Source: Solirubrobacter taibaiensis (GTDB lineage Bacteria > Actinomycetota > Thermoleophilia > Solirubrobacterales > Solirubrobacteraceae). From it: 64,000 bases of DNA. The stretch lies in the NCBI GenBank assembly GCA_027587225.1, contig JAPDDQ010000001.1, forward strand, positions 496,001 to 560,000. The letters are read 5' to 3'. The position numbers were made by a program, and so were the translations under genes. The notes below the pieces were generated by a model. The model had not been told where the DNA came from and did no database searches. It saw nothing but the letters and a program-made list of their open reading frames with translations. Below are positions 15,173-23,187 of the stretch, piece by piece. Position 1 is the first letter of the stretch. Each line of letters starts with the position of its first letter.

Positions 15173-15365
15173 CACCGACGAGGGCTGCCGCATGTCGTGC
15201 AGACGTGGCGTGGTTGGGCGACGAACTGGCACCTGCAGCGACCTCGGCTCGTAGTGTGGGAACGTGTCGGTTGTGATCTGCCCGGATCGACGTGCGGGGG
15301 CGTGACGTGTTGACCGCGCGGCGGGGCGACCAAGCGCCGATCGAGCTTGGCCGTTCGATCACCGA

Positions 15366-15713
15366 GTGCTACTCGGCTTCGGGCTGCTCGGGCATCGCGT
15401 CCGTGCAGATCACCTCCGCCGCTTCGTCGCTGCGAACTGGATCAGCGCGGCGCAGGGCGGCGACAGCCGACTCACGGTCTTTGACCTGGACACCCGCGCG
15501 CAGCGAGAGGCGTGCCGCTACCCCACCAACCACGTGCTGGGTGACTCGGGTCGAGTCGCGTGCAGCTTCCAGACACCGAACGGCGGTCGGATCGACGTCG
15601 AAGGCGTCGTGCTGGACGAAGGGCCGGACGTCGACCCCGAATCGCTCGATCGCCGGAACGGGCAGCTTGTCTGGCGTCGGGGTGGCGTCGAGCACACCTC
15701 GCCGTTGCCTTGA
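15366..15713 (+). CDS. Unrecognised small protein
   Basis: A 115-aa protein from the GTG at 15366 (VLLGFGLLGHRVRADHLRRFVAANW). A mostly polar body follows (SRLTVFDLDTRAQREACRYPTNHVLGDSGRVACSFQTPNGGRIDVEGVVLDEGPDVD). Two cysteines about 20 residues apart and the beta-rich middle suggest a compact domain. The short hydrophobic front is too brief for a sure signal peptide. No upstream Shine-Dalgarno or -10 box fixes the start. The family is unknown. Confidence 0.55.
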   Translation: MLLGFGLLGHRVRADHLRRFVAANWISAAQGGDSRLTVFDLDTRAQREACRYPTNHVLGDSGRVACSFQTPNGGRIDVEGVVLDEGPDVDPESLDRRNGQLVWRRGGVEHTSPLP

Positions 15714-15945
15714 TCAAGAGGAATCCCCACTGCGGTCAGCCCGGAGCACAATTCGACGGGGGTCCCCTTCGCCAGCCGTGTTGTCGGGCCGGCGACAGCC
15801 GGCGGCCTGGAAACGAAGTCGGCGTCGAGCACAACCATCTGACCAGGATCGCGCCGAGGACCAGAGCTGCCGTTGGCTGCTAGGACCACGCGGCCTAGCC
15901 GCGTGGACCACGGTCTTGCGATGCGCTGTCCGAGACGCGGCGACC

Positions 15946-16158
15946 CTAACCCCGACGCTCGCGTCCGCGACGGAGGCGGACGCGCGCGAGGGCCAGGGAC
16001 GCGAGGCCGAAACCGAGCCACGCACTGCCGAAGCCCCAGCCGACTGCCTCGTTTTGGACGAGACCTACGACGACCAGTGTCATGAGGCCCATCACCGTGA
16101 AGATGGCCCCGAAGATGATGCTGAGCACGGTCAAGATCGAGGGGTTCTTGGGAACCAT
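15946..16158 (-). CDS. Small two-helix membrane protein
   Basis: A 70-aa protein, start ATG 16158. MVPKNPSILTVLSIIFGAIFTVMGLMTLVVVGLV forms the first helix. After a short NEAVGWGFG loop, SAWLGFGLASLALARV forms the second, followed by a basic cytoplasmic tail (RLRRGRERRG). The frame stays open upstream to 16404, but that extension is polar, arginine-rich and runs through repeat copy 13, so the ATG at 16158 is preferred. The role is unknown. Confidence 0.6.
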   Translation of the reverse strand: MVPKNPSILTVLSIIFGAIFTVMGLMTLVVVGLVQNEAVGWGFGSAWLGFGLASLALARVRLRRGRERRG

Positions 16159-16290
16159 GTGTTCTCTGAGTGCTTCCCGCCGGGACAGCGTTTGCAACTC
16201 GTGGCGCCACAGAAACCGACGACGGGAGCAAGGGTTGATCCAGCGGTTTCGTGTGACCGCCGTTCCAATCATCGCGCCAAAGGACCCCGG

Positions 16291-16341
16291 CGAACGTAGC
16301 CAGTTTCGACGAGTTCGCTCCCTCGACGGAGTTCGCGCTAC
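16291..16341 (+). repeat. 38-bp cassette-type repeat, copy 13, with second core
   Basis: TCGACG at 16306-16311 recurs at 16323-16328; each is followed by GAGTTCGC or GGAGTTCGC. The left half is ACGTAGCCAGTT. It lies between divergent small membrane genes (starts 16158 and 16386). The peptide reading is VASFDEFAPSTEF. Confidence 0.7.
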
Positions 16342-16373
16342 ACCGACGGGGCCGGCATCGCCTCGAGTGTCCC

Positions 16374-16379
16374 TACGCT
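16374..16379 (+). promoter_or_regulatory. Leaderless -10 box for the 16386 gene
   Basis: TACGCT stands 6 nt before the GTG at 16386. Confidence 0.5.
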
Positions 16380-16385
16380 TGGGAC

Positions 16386-16598
16386 GTGCCCGCCGCTCGT
16401 CCACTGCGCCCGACGCGGCTCATGGTCCTGGTCCTCTTGGTGTGGGTGCTCGTCGACCGGACGTTGCCAGGACCGTGGATCGTGACGTTGCTGGTGTCCG
16501 CAATCGTCCTGCAGGGGGCTCTGTGGCTCCATGCTCGCTGGGTACGTCATCGTCAGGCGCGCGCTCTCGATGCCTCTCGCCCGTACTCCTGGGAGTAG
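16386..16598 (+). CDS. Small two-helix membrane protein
   Basis: A 70-aa protein from GTG 16386, supported by a TACGCT box 6 nt upstream. A basic start (VPAARPLRPTR) precedes helix 1 (LMVLVLLVWVLVDRTL). After a P-G-P-W turn comes helix 2 (WIVTLLVSAIVLQGALWLHA). The tail is basic then acidic (RWVRHRQARALDASRPYSWE). It is probably an inner-membrane protein with both ends in the cytoplasm. No family is recognised. Confidence 0.6.
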   Translation: MPAARPLRPTRLMVLVLLVWVLVDRTLPGPWIVTLLVSAIVLQGALWLHARWVRHRQARALDASRPYSWE

Positions 16599-16915
16599 CT
16601 GGCAAGTTCACGCGGCGTCCAGATCTGCATCGCACGGATTCCAGCTCCGCTCTGACCCGTCGTCTCCGATGGCCGGCACCGCGGGTTACCCTGCCGCCGA
16701 TCGTCTCCACGTCGATCACTCGGTGTCCAGGACTATCCCGGCGGAGTACGCGTCCGTCGCGTTCGACGACACGCAATCGGCATCCGTACTGACCCACGTA
16801 CAGCGCAGCGTCTCGCCCACGAGCGCGCGGGCATCCATCGTGTTGGTCTTCGTCACGGACTCAGAACTAGGTGGACACGGAGGCCGATCTGACCCCACGG
16901 GACTACGCTGCGGAC
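16599..16915. other. Intergenic stretch without a convincing gene
   Basis: No frame here has both a start signal and protein-like composition. A weak copy of the cassette repeat may lie at 16747-16781 (TCGACG at 16763-16768, reading ASVAFDDTQSA). The promoter of the next gene is at its right end. Confidence 0.4.
16904..16909 (+). promoter_or_regulatory. Leaderless -10 box for the 16916 gene
   Basis: TACGCT stands 6 nt before the GTG at 16916. This favours that start over the in-frame GTG at 16871. Confidence 0.5.
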
Positions 16916-17161
16916 GTGCACGTGATGATGCGACTCCTCATCATGCTGGCGCTGCCTTTCGCCGCGTTCTCCTGGCTTGGACAGCACGTTGCCGGTGCGT
17001 TCATCCGGGATTGCGGTGAGCCCCGTCTACTTGACGGAATGAAGACGGTCGCCTCCTGCTGGCCGTCTCCCGTCGACACCGCGCTCGTCAGCGTCGGACT
17101 GTTGGTGCTGCTCGCGGCGATCTACGCGGTGCTGTCCGCGCCTGCGCCTGGACGCCCGTAA
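16916..17161 (+). CDS. Small membrane protein
   Basis: An 81-aa protein from GTG 16916. The first helix begins almost at once (MMRLLIMLALPFAAFSWLG) and the second is near the C-terminus (TALVSVGLLVLLAAIYAVLSA). Between them is an outside-facing loop of ~35 residues with two cysteines (FIRDCGEPRLLDGMKTVASCW), which could form a disulfide. An in-frame GTG at 16871 would add 15 polar residues. The function is unknown. Confidence 0.6.
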   Translation: MHVMMRLLIMLALPFAAFSWLGQHVAGAFIRDCGEPRLLDGMKTVASCWPSPVDTALVSVGLLVLLAAIYAVLSAPAPGRP

Positions 17162-17210
17162 GAGCGCCGCCCCACGGTCCGTCGTCGCCCCGGTGCCGGA
17201 CGGGCCGCGG

Positions 17211-18173
17211 TTACAGCAGCCGATCGACCCAGACGCGCACGTCGTTGTGCGTGACGTTGCCGCCACAGACGACGAACCCGAGCGACATGTCCTCGTGTGC
17301 GCGTTCGATCACCTGTCGCGCCGCGGGAAGCAGGCAGCCCGTCGCCGGTTCGACCCACAGCTTGGCTTCCTCGGCGAACGCGACGACGCCGCGCATCGCG
17401 TCGGTGTCTGAGACCACGAAGACCTCCTCGACGAGTTGTCGGGTGTGCTCGAGGGTCAAGGGGGAGACGTGCGGCGCGCTGAGCGTGCTCGCGATCGAGC
17501 TGGGCGCGATCGCGACCGGTTCGCCTGCGACGAGCGCCCGCGCCATCGCGTCGGCGCCCTCGGTTTCCACGCCCCAGACCCGGACGTCGGGTAACAAAGT
17601 CTTCAGTGCGACGGCGACACCGGCGATCAACGCGCCGCCGCCGATGCTCACGAGCACGTCGGTGAGCTGCGGCGCGTCGTCGGCAAGCTCAAGGCCGACG
17701 GTTCCCTGGCCGGCGACCACGACCGGATCGTCGAATGGGTGTACGAGCGTCATTCCCTCGTCCACCAGCTCCTGAAGCGACACGAACGCGCTGCCCATGT
17801 CCTCGGTCAGCCGCAGATCGGCACCAGCCGCGCGGATGCGCTCGATCGAGCGCGCCGGCGCGGAGCGTGCCATCACGACCGTCGCTCGAATGTCCATCCC
17901 GCGCGCTACCTCTGCGACCGCGATGCCGTGGTTGCCGCCGCTTACCGCGACGACGCCCGCGTCGCGTTCAGCCGCGCTCAGCGCCAGGAGCTTGTTGGCC
18001 ACGCCGCGCGGCTTGAAGGAGCCCGACCGCTGAAGCAGTTCGAGCTTGAGCGTCGTCGGGACACCGAGCAGCGCCGTCATCCCGGCACTGGCGACCGTGG
18101 GCGTGCGCTCGACGTGATCCGCGATCGCAAGCGCCGCCGCGCGGATCTCCTCGATCGTCACCAAGTCGGCCAC
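17211..18173 (-). CDS. Threonine/serine dehydratase-like PLP enzyme
   Basis: A 320-aa fold-type II pyridoxal-phosphate enzyme. The cofactor lysine lies in RSGSFKPRGVANKL, followed by VSGGNHGIAVAEVA, which binds PLP phosphate and substrate carboxylate. The glycine-rich phosphate loop is VSIGGGALIAGVAVAL and the C-terminal segment FVVCGGNV. This arrangement is that of catabolic threonine/serine dehydratases and racemases, which deaminate threonine to 2-oxobutanoate. No ACT regulatory domain is present. I set the start at GTG 18173 because TAGCGT lies 7 nt upstream; another GTG three codons earlier would overlap that box. Confidence 0.9.
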   Translation of the reverse strand: MADLVTIEEIRAAALAIADHVERTPTVASAGMTALLGVPTTLKLELLQRSGSFKPRGVANKLLALSAAERDAGVVAVSGGNHGIAVAEVARGMDIRATVVMARSAPARSIERIRAAGADLRLTEDMGSAFVSLQELVDEGMTLVHPFDDPVVVAGQGTVGLELADDAPQLTDVLVSIGGGALIAGVAVALKTLLPDVRVWGVETEGADAMARALVAGEPVAIAPSSIASTLSAPHVSPLTLEHTRQLVEEVFVVSDTDAMRGVVAFAEEAKLWVEPATGCLLPAARQVIERAHEDMSLGFVVCGGNVTHNDVRVWVDRLL

Positions 18174-18180
18174 GGTCGGC

Positions 18181-18186
18181 ACGCTA
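18181..18186 (-). promoter_or_regulatory. Leaderless -10 box for the dehydratase gene
   Basis: TAGCGT on the minus strand, 7 nt before the GTG at 18173. Confidence 0.5.
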
Positions 18187-18235
18187 CCGAGAGACGGTCA
18201 CGCGCGCCGCCCGACAGCCGATCGCCGGCCGGGGC

Positions 18236-18274
18236 CGTCTCGCGCTCCTTTCGACGATCTGGCTCATTCGGCCG
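18236..18274 (+). repeat. 38-bp cassette-type repeat, copy 14
   Basis: The TCGACG core is at 18251-18256, in CTCGCGCTCCTTTCGACGA followed by TCTGGCTCATTCGGCCG. The peptide reading is RAPFDDLAHSAA. That frame runs open into the 59-aa gene at 18301. Confidence 0.75.
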
Positions 18275-18300
18275 CGGGATCGGCGGGTACTCAACGATGC

Positions 18301-18480
18301 ATGATCGACGCAGATGGTCGTGCGCGGTACCTGGACCGGCTTCAGAATGCGCCGATCCGCGGGGTCGACATCGGTCACATGGAGATCGAGATGCTTCTGG
18401 ACGACGAGCTGGTGCTCGACCGCAATCCCCAATCAGATGAGTCTTTCTGGCGTAGCTTCTTTCGTTTCGGCGACGAGTGA
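18301..18480 (+). CDS. 59-aa immunity-like small gene
   Basis: ATG 18301 begins MIDADGRARYLDRLQNAPIR, continues GVDIGHMEIEMLLDDELVLD and ends RNPQSDESFWRSFFRFGDE with TGA at 18478-18480. The acidic, amphipathic composition, with aromatic residues in the tail, is protein-like. It fills the space between repeat copies 14 and 15, and the latter begins 15 nt after its stop. It may be a complete small protein or the C-terminal piece of a longer immunity gene. No family is recognised. Confidence 0.5.
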   Translation: MIDADGRARYLDRLQNAPIRGVDIGHMEIEMLLDDELVLDRNPQSDESFWRSFFRFGDE

Positions 18481-18494
18481 TCAGGTCGCCCGTC

Positions 18495-18533
18495 CCTCGA
18501 AGGATCCTCTCGACGAAGACGACTATCCGTCGG
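18495..18533 (+). repeat. 38-bp cassette-type repeat, copy 15
   Basis: The TCGACG core is at 18510-18515, in TCGAAGGATCCTCTCGACGA followed by AGACGACTATCCGTCGGCC. The right half overlaps the 3' end of the minus-strand gene at 18523. The right half matches the consensus less well. Confidence 0.6.
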
Positions 18534-18810
18534 CCGGCGGCGTCTCTTCCCAGAAACTACGGCGCTGCTGCTCGATCAACGCAGAGATGTCGTCCCCCAG
18601 AATGTCGATGTGGGGAAGCGGTTCGCTGTCGGGACCAAGCTGGTGACCGAGAAAGTAGTTCAGCGCCACGTCAGCGAGTGCCTCAGCGTCCGCGTCGTCG
18701 AGCCAGTCGCTTCCGACAGAGCCCGCCAGCTCGACCAGTTCAGGCGCCTCTTGTCGAACGATGCGTTGAAGCTCGTCGTAGTGGAGTTCGGGAAAAGGCG
18801 GGCGGTCCAC
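18523..18810 (-). CDS. Unrecognised acidic small protein, immunity-like
   Basis: A 95-aa cytoplasmic protein. The start is GTG 18810, chosen because TAGGTT sits 7 nt upstream; a TTG three codons earlier overlaps that box. It reads VDRPPFPELHYDELQRIVRQEAPELVELAG, then an acidic helix (SDWLDDADAEALADVALNYFLG), then PLPHIDILGDDISALIEQQRRSFWEE. The high Asp/Glu content and all-helical look fit immunity-type proteins that mask toxins. No family is named. It converges on the 59-aa gene. Confidence 0.65.
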   Translation of the reverse strand: MDRPPFPELHYDELQRIVRQEAPELVELAGSVGSDWLDDADAEALADVALNYFLGHQLGPDSEPLPHIDILGDDISALIEQQRRSFWEETPPADG

Positions 18811-18817
18811 AGCCGCC

Positions 18818-18823
18818 AACCTA
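18818..18823 (-). promoter_or_regulatory. Leaderless -10 box for the 18810 gene
   Basis: TAGGTT on the minus strand, 7 nt before GTG 18810. Confidence 0.5.
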
Positions 18824-18893
18824 GCTCGTCGTCCAGGCGGACTCCCTAGGCGCGTTGGTCACACGCCACCGGGGTTGCGCAAGATGTCTGTAG

Positions 18894-19445
18894 ATGTCTC
18901 CAGACGATGACGAGCTGCTGCGACGCGCCGCCAGAGGCGACGACGAGGCGTTCGCAAGCTTCTATCGCCGGCACCGGGGGCTCGTGGTCGCCTATCTGCG
19001 CCCTCGGGTCTCCGATCCGGAGCATGCGTTCGATCTGACCGGCGAGACGTTCGCGGCGGCGCTCGTCGGGCTGCGTCGCTATCGGCCGGCGGAAGGTGCG
19101 GCGGCTGCGTGGTTGCTCGGCATCGCGCGCAACAAGCTGCTGGAGAGCCTGCGTCGCGGTCGAGTTGAGGCGCGCGCTCGGTCGCGACTCGCGATGGAGC
19201 CGATCGCCGTCGACGATGAGGACCTCCTCGCGATCGAAGCGCAAGCCGTCGCCGGACAGGCGTCGCTCGAGCGCTTGCTCGAGTCGTTGCCCGAGGATCA
19301 GCGAGCCGCGATTCGAGCGCGAGTCCTTGACGAACGGGAGTACGTCGACATCGCCCGCGAGATGCAAAGCTCGCCGCAGGTCATTCGCCAGCGCGTGTCG
19401 CGCGGCTTGAGAACCCTCCGCGCCCAGCTAGGAGAGCGCCGATGA
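18894..19445 (+). CDS. ECF-type RNA polymerase sigma factor
   Basis: A 183-aa sigma-70 family protein. Region 2 includes DDEAFASFYRRHRGLVVAYLRPRV, AFDLTGETFAAAL and AAWLLGIARNKLLESLRR, the helix that contacts the -10. Region 4 has LLESLPEDQRAAIRARVLDEREYVDIAREMQSSPQVIRQRVSRGLRTLR, a helix-turn-helix for the -35. The E-Y-x-x-I-A segment is typical of ECF factors. Its stop overlaps the next gene's ATG (ATGA at 19442). The next gene encodes a membrane protein likely to be its partner or regulator. Confidence 0.9.
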   Translation: MSPDDDELLRRAARGDDEAFASFYRRHRGLVVAYLRPRVSDPEHAFDLTGETFAAALVGLRRYRPAEGAAAAWLLGIARNKLLESLRRGRVEARARSRLAMEPIAVDDEDLLAIEAQAVAGQASLERLLESLPEDQRAAIRARVLDEREYVDIAREMQSSPQVIRQRVSRGLRTLRAQLGERR

Positions 19446-20611
19446 ACGCCTGGGACAGCCTTGAAGACGAACTGCGGGCTGCAACCCGGCGCGCTGCGAG
19501 ACGGCGATTCCGACCGTTCGCGGCTCATCGCCGGCGGCCACCGTGGCTGGCGTCGGCCGCCGGCCTTGCGGCCGCAGTGATCGTGCTGCTGGTGGCCGTG
19601 CGTGGCGACGGTCCGGGCACCATTCCTGCTGACGAACGTGCTGTCGCGTCGCCGACGGCAGCGGCCGTCGCCCCGCAGTTGCCGAGCGGTTTGAGCGTCT
19701 CGCGCTCCCCCGTGCCTGCCGATCAGCTCGCTGCCTTCGCGGTGCTCCGTCGGCCACAGACGCCCGGCGAGCAGTCCGAGGTCCTTGCCCTCTTCAAAGG
19801 CGTGAAAGGCGAGAGATATGCAGGGATCCGAGCGGACGCGATTCGCGTCCTGGCCCGGACGCGAGGTGAGATCGCAGCGCTCGTCCCCATGGAGCGGGGT
19901 CGCTTCGGTCCTGACACGAACACGGACGTGCTCGACCCGTTGTGCCTGCTACGCGCCAAGGGGCGTGGATACGGCCTGACGTGCGGCGCGCTTGCCGACG
20001 TGCTTGCCGGACAGGTCCGATGGACCCGGCCACCGGCGGGCCTGGCGCCCGACGTCGCCGCGCGAGTGCGTCTCCGGGTGCGTGGCGGGCGCACGATCAC
20101 CCTCACTCCGCGCAACAACTTCTACGACGCCGCAGCCATAGATCCGTCCCTCGTTGGCCTCCAGCCGCCACGCTGGATCAACGCCGACGGCGACCACGTC
20201 CGCCTGACACCGACGCCCACGCCCACGCCTGCGCCATCGCCCGCCACGACCCCGCAAGCGATGCCCGAGCTCGATGCGAAGGACCTGCGCGCCACCCCCG
20301 TCGCGCCTGACGATGCCAGCCTCAAAGAGGCACTCAGCCTGCTCGACGATAGCCACAAGGTCGTCCGTGCGTGGAAGGTTCGCGGCCTGCAAGGTCACGT
20401 GCTCCTGACCCGCAAGGGTGGCCAGTGGTGCCTTAGCACCCCCGACCCCTTGACCGACCATCCGGACGCGGAACGCGGTGTCGGCTGTGTGCCCGACAGC
20501 CGCTTCCAGCGCCGCGGCGCATACGTCGGCCTGGTCCCAGCCGACGGGAAGAACCGGATCACCGTCACCGTCAAACCGGACCAGCGGACAATCAGGATTC
20601 GGCAGCGATGA
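19442..20611 (+). CDS. Membrane-anchored protein, probable anti-sigma-type partner
   Basis: A 389-aa protein coupled to the sigma gene by a 4-nt overlap. It has a basic cytoplasmic start of ~35 residues (MNAWDSLEDELRAATRRAARRR) and one membrane helix (PWLASAAGLAAAVIVLLVAV). A ~330-residue exterior domain follows, with a Pro/Thr linker near residues 258-272 (TPTPTPTPAPSPATTP). Gene order and topology match anti-sigma factors, but the short cytoplasmic part has no recognisable zinc-binding HxxxCxxC motif. The anti-sigma role is therefore inferred from position only. A GC-rich hairpin (20613-20626) follows the stop. Confidence 0.65.
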   Translation: MNAWDSLEDELRAATRRAARRRFRPFAAHRRRPPWLASAAGLAAAVIVLLVAVRGDGPGTIPADERAVASPTAAAVAPQLPSGLSVSRSPVPADQLAAFAVLRRPQTPGEQSEVLALFKGVKGERYAGIRADAIRVLARTRGEIAALVPMERGRFGPDTNTDVLDPLCLLRAKGRGYGLTCGALADVLAGQVRWTRPPAGLAPDVAARVRLRVRGGRTITLTPRNNFYDAAAIDPSLVGLQPPRWINADGDHVRLTPTPTPTPAPSPATTPQAMPELDAKDLRATPVAPDDASLKEALSLLDDSHKVVRAWKVRGLQGHVLLTRKGGQWCLSTPDPLTDHPDAERGVGCVPDSRFQRRGAYVGLVPADGKNRITVTVKPDQRTIRIRQR

Positions 20612-20612
20612 C

Positions 20613-20626
20613 GCGCTGAGCAGCGC
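20613..20626 (+). terminator. GC-rich hairpin after the sigma/membrane gene pair
   Basis: GCGCT-GAGC-AGCGC starts 2 nt after the stop at 20611. There is no T run, so it is at best a weak or Rho-assisted terminator. Confidence 0.3.
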
Positions 20627-20885
20627 CCACGAGGGCGGCAATCGTCGAGCAACGACGCGCACGCCGCGTTTGCCGCGGGGACCGGCCCGTCAGACCGAGG
20701 GTCAGGTCCGGGGGTTCACCCATGGTTACCGGCCGTCGGCGCTGGGACTCTGCATAGCGGGAGCCGGGACCCGCTCGACGCGGGAGCCACCGGTTCTGAC
20801 CACAGCGCCCGCACTGGGCGCGCCGGCGACCTCGACAGCCTCGCCCACCTGTCGCGCGACCCGACCCCTCGACCGCAGGAGAATC

Positions 20886-21374
20886 ATGTTCAAGATCACT
20901 CAGGGCTCAACCATCGTCCGGTCGCTCGCGACCGCGGCGGCGACGCTGGCCCTCATCACCGTGGCCGCCGCACCCGCTTCGGCCTGGCCGGTGGACCACC
21001 CCAAGGTCGTCGGCCCCCACCTCGACTTTGGAAGCAACTGGAACGGCGCCCTCGGGGAGCCGGCCGACGGGGGGAACCTCCGCTGGGATACCACGGGCGG
21101 AGTCGTGACGCCCACCCTCAGCGGCAGGCTCTTCATGAACAACGTCGGCGGCCTGCGTGGCCGGCTGCGCATCGACTACTACGACGCCGCACACAACCGC
21201 ATCGCCCTCCGGCACAGCACGTGGCGCACCGCGGCCCCGGGCTTCAACGCGTTCGACTTCGTCGACTTCGCGCCCTACGGCGGCAACAACGTGTACGGCG
21301 TCGAGGTGTCGACCCAGTACGAGGACGCGGCGGGGGACATCCACACGGTCGCGTCCGTCGAGGAGACCATCTAG
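20886..21374 (+). CDS. Secreted small beta-rich protein
   Basis: A 162-aa protein from ATG 20886, which has an AGGAGA Shine-Dalgarno site 4-9 nt upstream. The signal peptide runs MFKITQGSTIVRSLATAAAT to about residue 35 (cleavage after APASA). The mature ~127 residues are rich in Gly, Asn and aromatic residues (WPVDHPKVVGPHLDFGSNWNG, LRWDTTGGVVTPTLSGRLFMNN, RGRLRIDYYDAAHNRI, NNVYGVEVSTQYED) and look like a beta-sandwich. There are no cysteines and no catalytic motif. The 274-nt leader between the previous gene and this one holds a CCCGC/GCGGG hairpin at 20770-20784. Confidence 0.7.
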   Translation: MFKITQGSTIVRSLATAAATLALITVAAAPASAWPVDHPKVVGPHLDFGSNWNGALGEPADGGNLRWDTTGGVVTPTLSGRLFMNNVGGLRGRLRIDYYDAAHNRIALRHSTWRTAAPGFNAFDFVDFAPYGGNNVYGVEVSTQYEDAAGDIHTVASVEETI

Positions 21375-21392
21375 CCGGGAGCGGACCCCACA

Positions 21393-22571
21393 TCAGTCGG
21401 AAACGGCGTCCAATCTGTGGCGGACCGCGTCTGCGGCGAGGTCGACCATGCCCGGCGTCGCCCGCGCGCCTTGGCGCAGCAGCACGTCGGCCGCTGCGAC
21501 GTAGCGGTCGACGCGCTCGGCGGCGTTGGGCTGGTTGACCGACCCCCAGGCAAGCCAGAGGAGCGGGGTGCCGTTGGCGTCATGGTGGACGTCGGCGCCG
21601 TGTGCGAGTAGAAGCTCGCACGTACTTGGCTGCCCCCAGCTGGCCGCGTAGTGCAGCGCGGTCCCGCCCTCGGCGCCGGTCGAGTCGACCGGGACGCCGG
21701 CGTCGAGCAGCCGGCCGACGATCTCGTCCTCGCCCGCGCTCGCCCAGCGCGGGAGTTGTTCCGCGTCGGCCCAGCGCAGTGGCGGGCGCGGCCCAGCGGG
21801 CTCACCGCGGACGACAGCCCCGATCCACGCTGCCGCCGGGTCGAACTCAGAGCTGCCCCCGTGGGCTTCGAGCAACTCCAGCATCGCTTTGGAACGGAAG
21901 CGCGCGGCGTGCGAGTACGGGGTTAGGCCGTCCTGGTCACGGGCGTCCAGCGCCGCGCCGTGCGCGATCAGCAGCTCAGCGATGGCAGGGTCGCGCGCGA
22001 TCGTCAGCGCGTCCCGCAGCTCGGGGTCCGCCGGAGTCAGGTCGCCGTGCTCGAGGAGCACGCGCACCGTTTCCAGATCGTCGAACGAGAGCGTGAACGT
22101 GAGCAGCTCGGCGCCGGGGAGCGACGCGCCATGGTCGAGCAGCAGCGCCAGCACGCGCCGCAGGTCGTCAGCGCGGGCGGTGCGCCGGCAGGCCGAGAAC
22201 ACCGGGAGCTCGAAGGGCTTGTGCCCGTGGGTAAGTTCGCGATTGGCGAACTCCGGGTCGCGCAGCGCCGCTCGCACCGGCTCGATCGCGCCGATCACGA
22301 GCGCCACCTCGATGTGCCGGGCCAGCTCGGGCCGCTGCTTGAGGTAACCCTCCACGAGGTCGGCGCGGCCACTCAACGCCGCTGCGACCAAGCGATCCCG
22401 CGAGCCTTCGACGTAGTGCACCAGCGCCGGCCACGAGCGAAAACCGAGGTCGTTCGCCACTTGGCGCTGCGCGTCGGCGAGACGCGGCGGGCGGTCGTCG
22501 CGCGGCGCGACCGACCCGGATCGCAACAGCTCCTTCGCGCGTCGGCGGGCCTGTTCGAGGCTCAGCTGCAT
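21393..22571 (-). CDS. Ankyrin-repeat protein
   Basis: A 392-aa cytoplasmic protein. The start is ATG 22571 (MQLSLEQARRRAKELLRSG), with AGAGGAGAT placed 6-14 nt upstream; an in-frame codon at 22604 is less likely. After an N-terminal helical part (to ~residue 60, ending DLGFRSWPALVHYVEG) come degenerate ankyrin repeats. The clearest are DPAIAELLIAHGAALDARDQDGLTPYSHAA and GGTALHYAASWGQPSTCELLLAHGADVHHDANGTPLLWLA. Such repeats form protein-binding surfaces. The N-terminus resembles that of ankyrin proteins found beside regulators in actinobacteria. The partner is unknown. Confidence 0.8.
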   Translation of the reverse strand: MQLSLEQARRRAKELLRSGSVAPRDDRPPRLADAQRQVANDLGFRSWPALVHYVEGSRDRLVAAALSGRADLVEGYLKQRPELARHIEVALVIGAIEPVRAALRDPEFANRELTHGHKPFELPVFSACRRTARADDLRRVLALLLDHGASLPGAELLTFTLSFDDLETVRVLLEHGDLTPADPELRDALTIARDPAIAELLIAHGAALDARDQDGLTPYSHAARFRSKAMLELLEAHGGSSEFDPAAAWIGAVVRGEPAGPRPPLRWADAEQLPRWASAGEDEIVGRLLDAGVPVDSTGAEGGTALHYAASWGQPSTCELLLAHGADVHHDANGTPLLWLAWGSVNQPNAAERVDRYVAAADVLLRQGARATPGMVDLAADAVRHRLDAVSD

Positions 22572-22836
22572 CACGATCTCCTCTTCCAGCGCCGGCGCTC
22601 GCATCCCGTGCGCCCGAGTCGATCGCGAGCGTCACCTGGGTCTTGCCGAGCGATGGGCCTCAGGCCCTGTCCGCGAGCCGGACGCGCTCACCCGAGCGCG
22701 CTGAGCGGAACTCTACCGAGCGAAGACTCTCGTTGAGTGAGTTCGCCGAGCCTCGGTGGCTCGTTCGGTGAGGATCGAGCAGGGGCGGGACCTTGCGCCA
22801 GTACTGGCCTTGACGAACACTTCACGAGTTGGTTAA

Positions 22837-23187
22837 GTGAACGGCGTGACCGCCACCGACCAGCTCAGCCTCGTGTTCGCGGCGCTGGCCGACCCCACCC
22901 GGCGAGCGATCCTCGCCGAGCTCACCGTCGGCGACGCCACCGTGACGCAGCTCACGACGCCGCTGCCGATCTCGATGCCGGCGGTGTCGCGGCACCTGAG
23001 GGTGCTCGAGGGCGCCGGCCTGATCTCCCGCTCGCGCGAAGGGAAGTGGCAGCCGAGCCACCTGGAGGCGGTGCCGCTCCGGGAGGCGGCCGTCTGGATC
23101 GAGCGCTTCCGGACGTTCTGGGACTCGTCCCTCGACCGACTCGACGCCCACCTCGCCGCGCTGCAACAGGAGCAGGAGAGCCGATGA
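22837..23187 (+). CDS. ArsR-family HTH regulator
   Basis: A 116-aa winged-helix protein. It begins near SLVFAALADPTRRAILAELTVGDATVTQL and continues PISMPAVSRHLRVLEGAGLISRSREGK, the ArsR helix-turn-helix and wing. The C-terminal helix WIERFRTFWDSSLDRLDAHLAAL is the form seen in regulators paired with SRPBCC genes. GTG start at 22837, with a second in-frame GTG at 22846. Its TGA overlaps the next ATG (ATGA), so the regulator and the SRPBCC gene are coupled. Confidence 0.92.
   Translation: MNGVTATDQLSLVFAALADPTRRAILAELTVGDATVTQLTTPLPISMPAVSRHLRVLEGAGLISRSREGKWQPSHLEAVPLREAAVWIERFRTFWDSSLDRLDAHLAALQQEQESR

Noticed and set aside
16531..17019. A 162-aa plus-strand frame
   Set aside because: It crosses two better-supported small membrane genes in other frames and has irregular composition.
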